DNA of 64,000 bases from contig NZ_CP107899.1 in the NCBI RefSeq assembly GCF_036013915.1, forward strand, positions 2,356,001 through 2,420,000, in the 5' to 3' direction. The stretch comes from Streptomyces sp. NBC_00464. GTDB taxonomy: Bacteria; Actinomycetota; Actinomycetes; Streptomycetales; Streptomycetaceae. Below the pieces are notes generated by a model that saw nothing but the letters and a program-made list of their open reading frames with translations, was not told where the DNA came from and made no database searches. Both the position numbers and the translations under genes were made by a program. This document shows, in pieces, positions 63,844-64,000 of this stretch (position 1 is its first letter; each line of letters starts with the position of its first letter).

Positions 63844-64000
63844 GGCGCGGAGCGACTCCTGATCAACGGGTCGGTCCTGGCGGGATACTTCCTCCGGATC
63901 AGCGAGGCGCGTAGGCAGGCGACGGTCTACCGCATCAGGACTCGGAGCGAGACCGCGTCCAAAGCCCGATCACGACTCGATACCCGCCTCAGCGCCCTTC

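Noticed and set aside
63844..64000. Possible partial gene at the window end
   Set aside because: No frame in the last 157 bp shows a start with coding character long enough to support a call.

Overview
The window is high-GC actinobacterial chromosome, almost certainly Streptomyces. Supporting signs are the very high third-position GC, frequent GTG starts and likely leaderless starts, a WhiB-family regulator, mycothiol-era actinobacterial families (DUF6542, DUF4245, DUF1707), SpoIIE-type phosphatase, polyphosphate glucokinase, and an oxyR-ahpCD locus. From memory, the core order (ppgK, ispH, xseA/xseB, glpX, a wbl gene, class I fumarase, fumC, DUF402, SpoIIE, a class A PBP, ABC/PadR, oxyR-ahpC-ahpD, phoH) resembles the SCO5059 to SCO5028 stretch of S. 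coelicolor; no alignment was run.

Layout. 1-2.3 kb is an accessory scar: a GNAT acetyltransferase, the tail of a dead PIN toxin gene, the tail and right end of an IS256-type transposase, and an intact VapBC-like toxin-antitoxin pair. 2.3-16 kb is housekeeping: YchF, DUF6542 membrane protein, ppgK, ispH, an amino acid permease, exonuclease VII (xseA, xseB), a nitroreductase-family enzyme, DUF4245, glpX, a WhiB regulator, DUF1707, class I fumarase. 15.2-17.6 kb is a divergent LuxR-type regulator/MFS exporter pair with a clean palindromic operator. 18-25.5 kb holds an M18 aminopeptidase, a secreted SGNH hydrolase with a lectin tail, fumC, a FomD/DUF402 protein and a SpoIIE-family phosphatase preceded by a small coupled ORF. 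25.6-41.4 kb has cell-envelope and stress genes: a class A penicillin-binding protein, an SPFH protein, a PadR-ABC-FtsX efflux operon, the oxyR/ahpC-ahpD peroxide-defence locus, an AI-2E permease, a transglycosylase with a long structured leader, PIN-PhoH, and a cis-prenyltransferase.

41.6-64 kb is more variable: two aldo/keto reductases, an AlkZ-like protein, a methyltransferase, a prepilin peptidase with a divergent DUF192 gene, a 424-bp nested inverted-repeat element, a PIG-V-type mannosyltransferase, a lipoprotein, and the most interesting locus: a 536-residue protein that joins a Flp-pilin-like signal, a coiled-coil stalk, a Hint autoprotease and a C-terminal domain resembling BECR-fold RNases, followed 45 bp later by a small acidic gene that is the natural immunity candidate. 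The rest is DUF2871, DinB, BrkB, an MmyB-like regulator next to an aldo/keto reductase and monooxygenase, a run of unrecognised hypotheticals, an S33 peptidase and two small hypotheticals.

Most convergent or operon-end junctions carry long perfect hairpins; they are listed as terminators. No tRNA, rRNA, CRISPR array, integrase or replication origin was seen.
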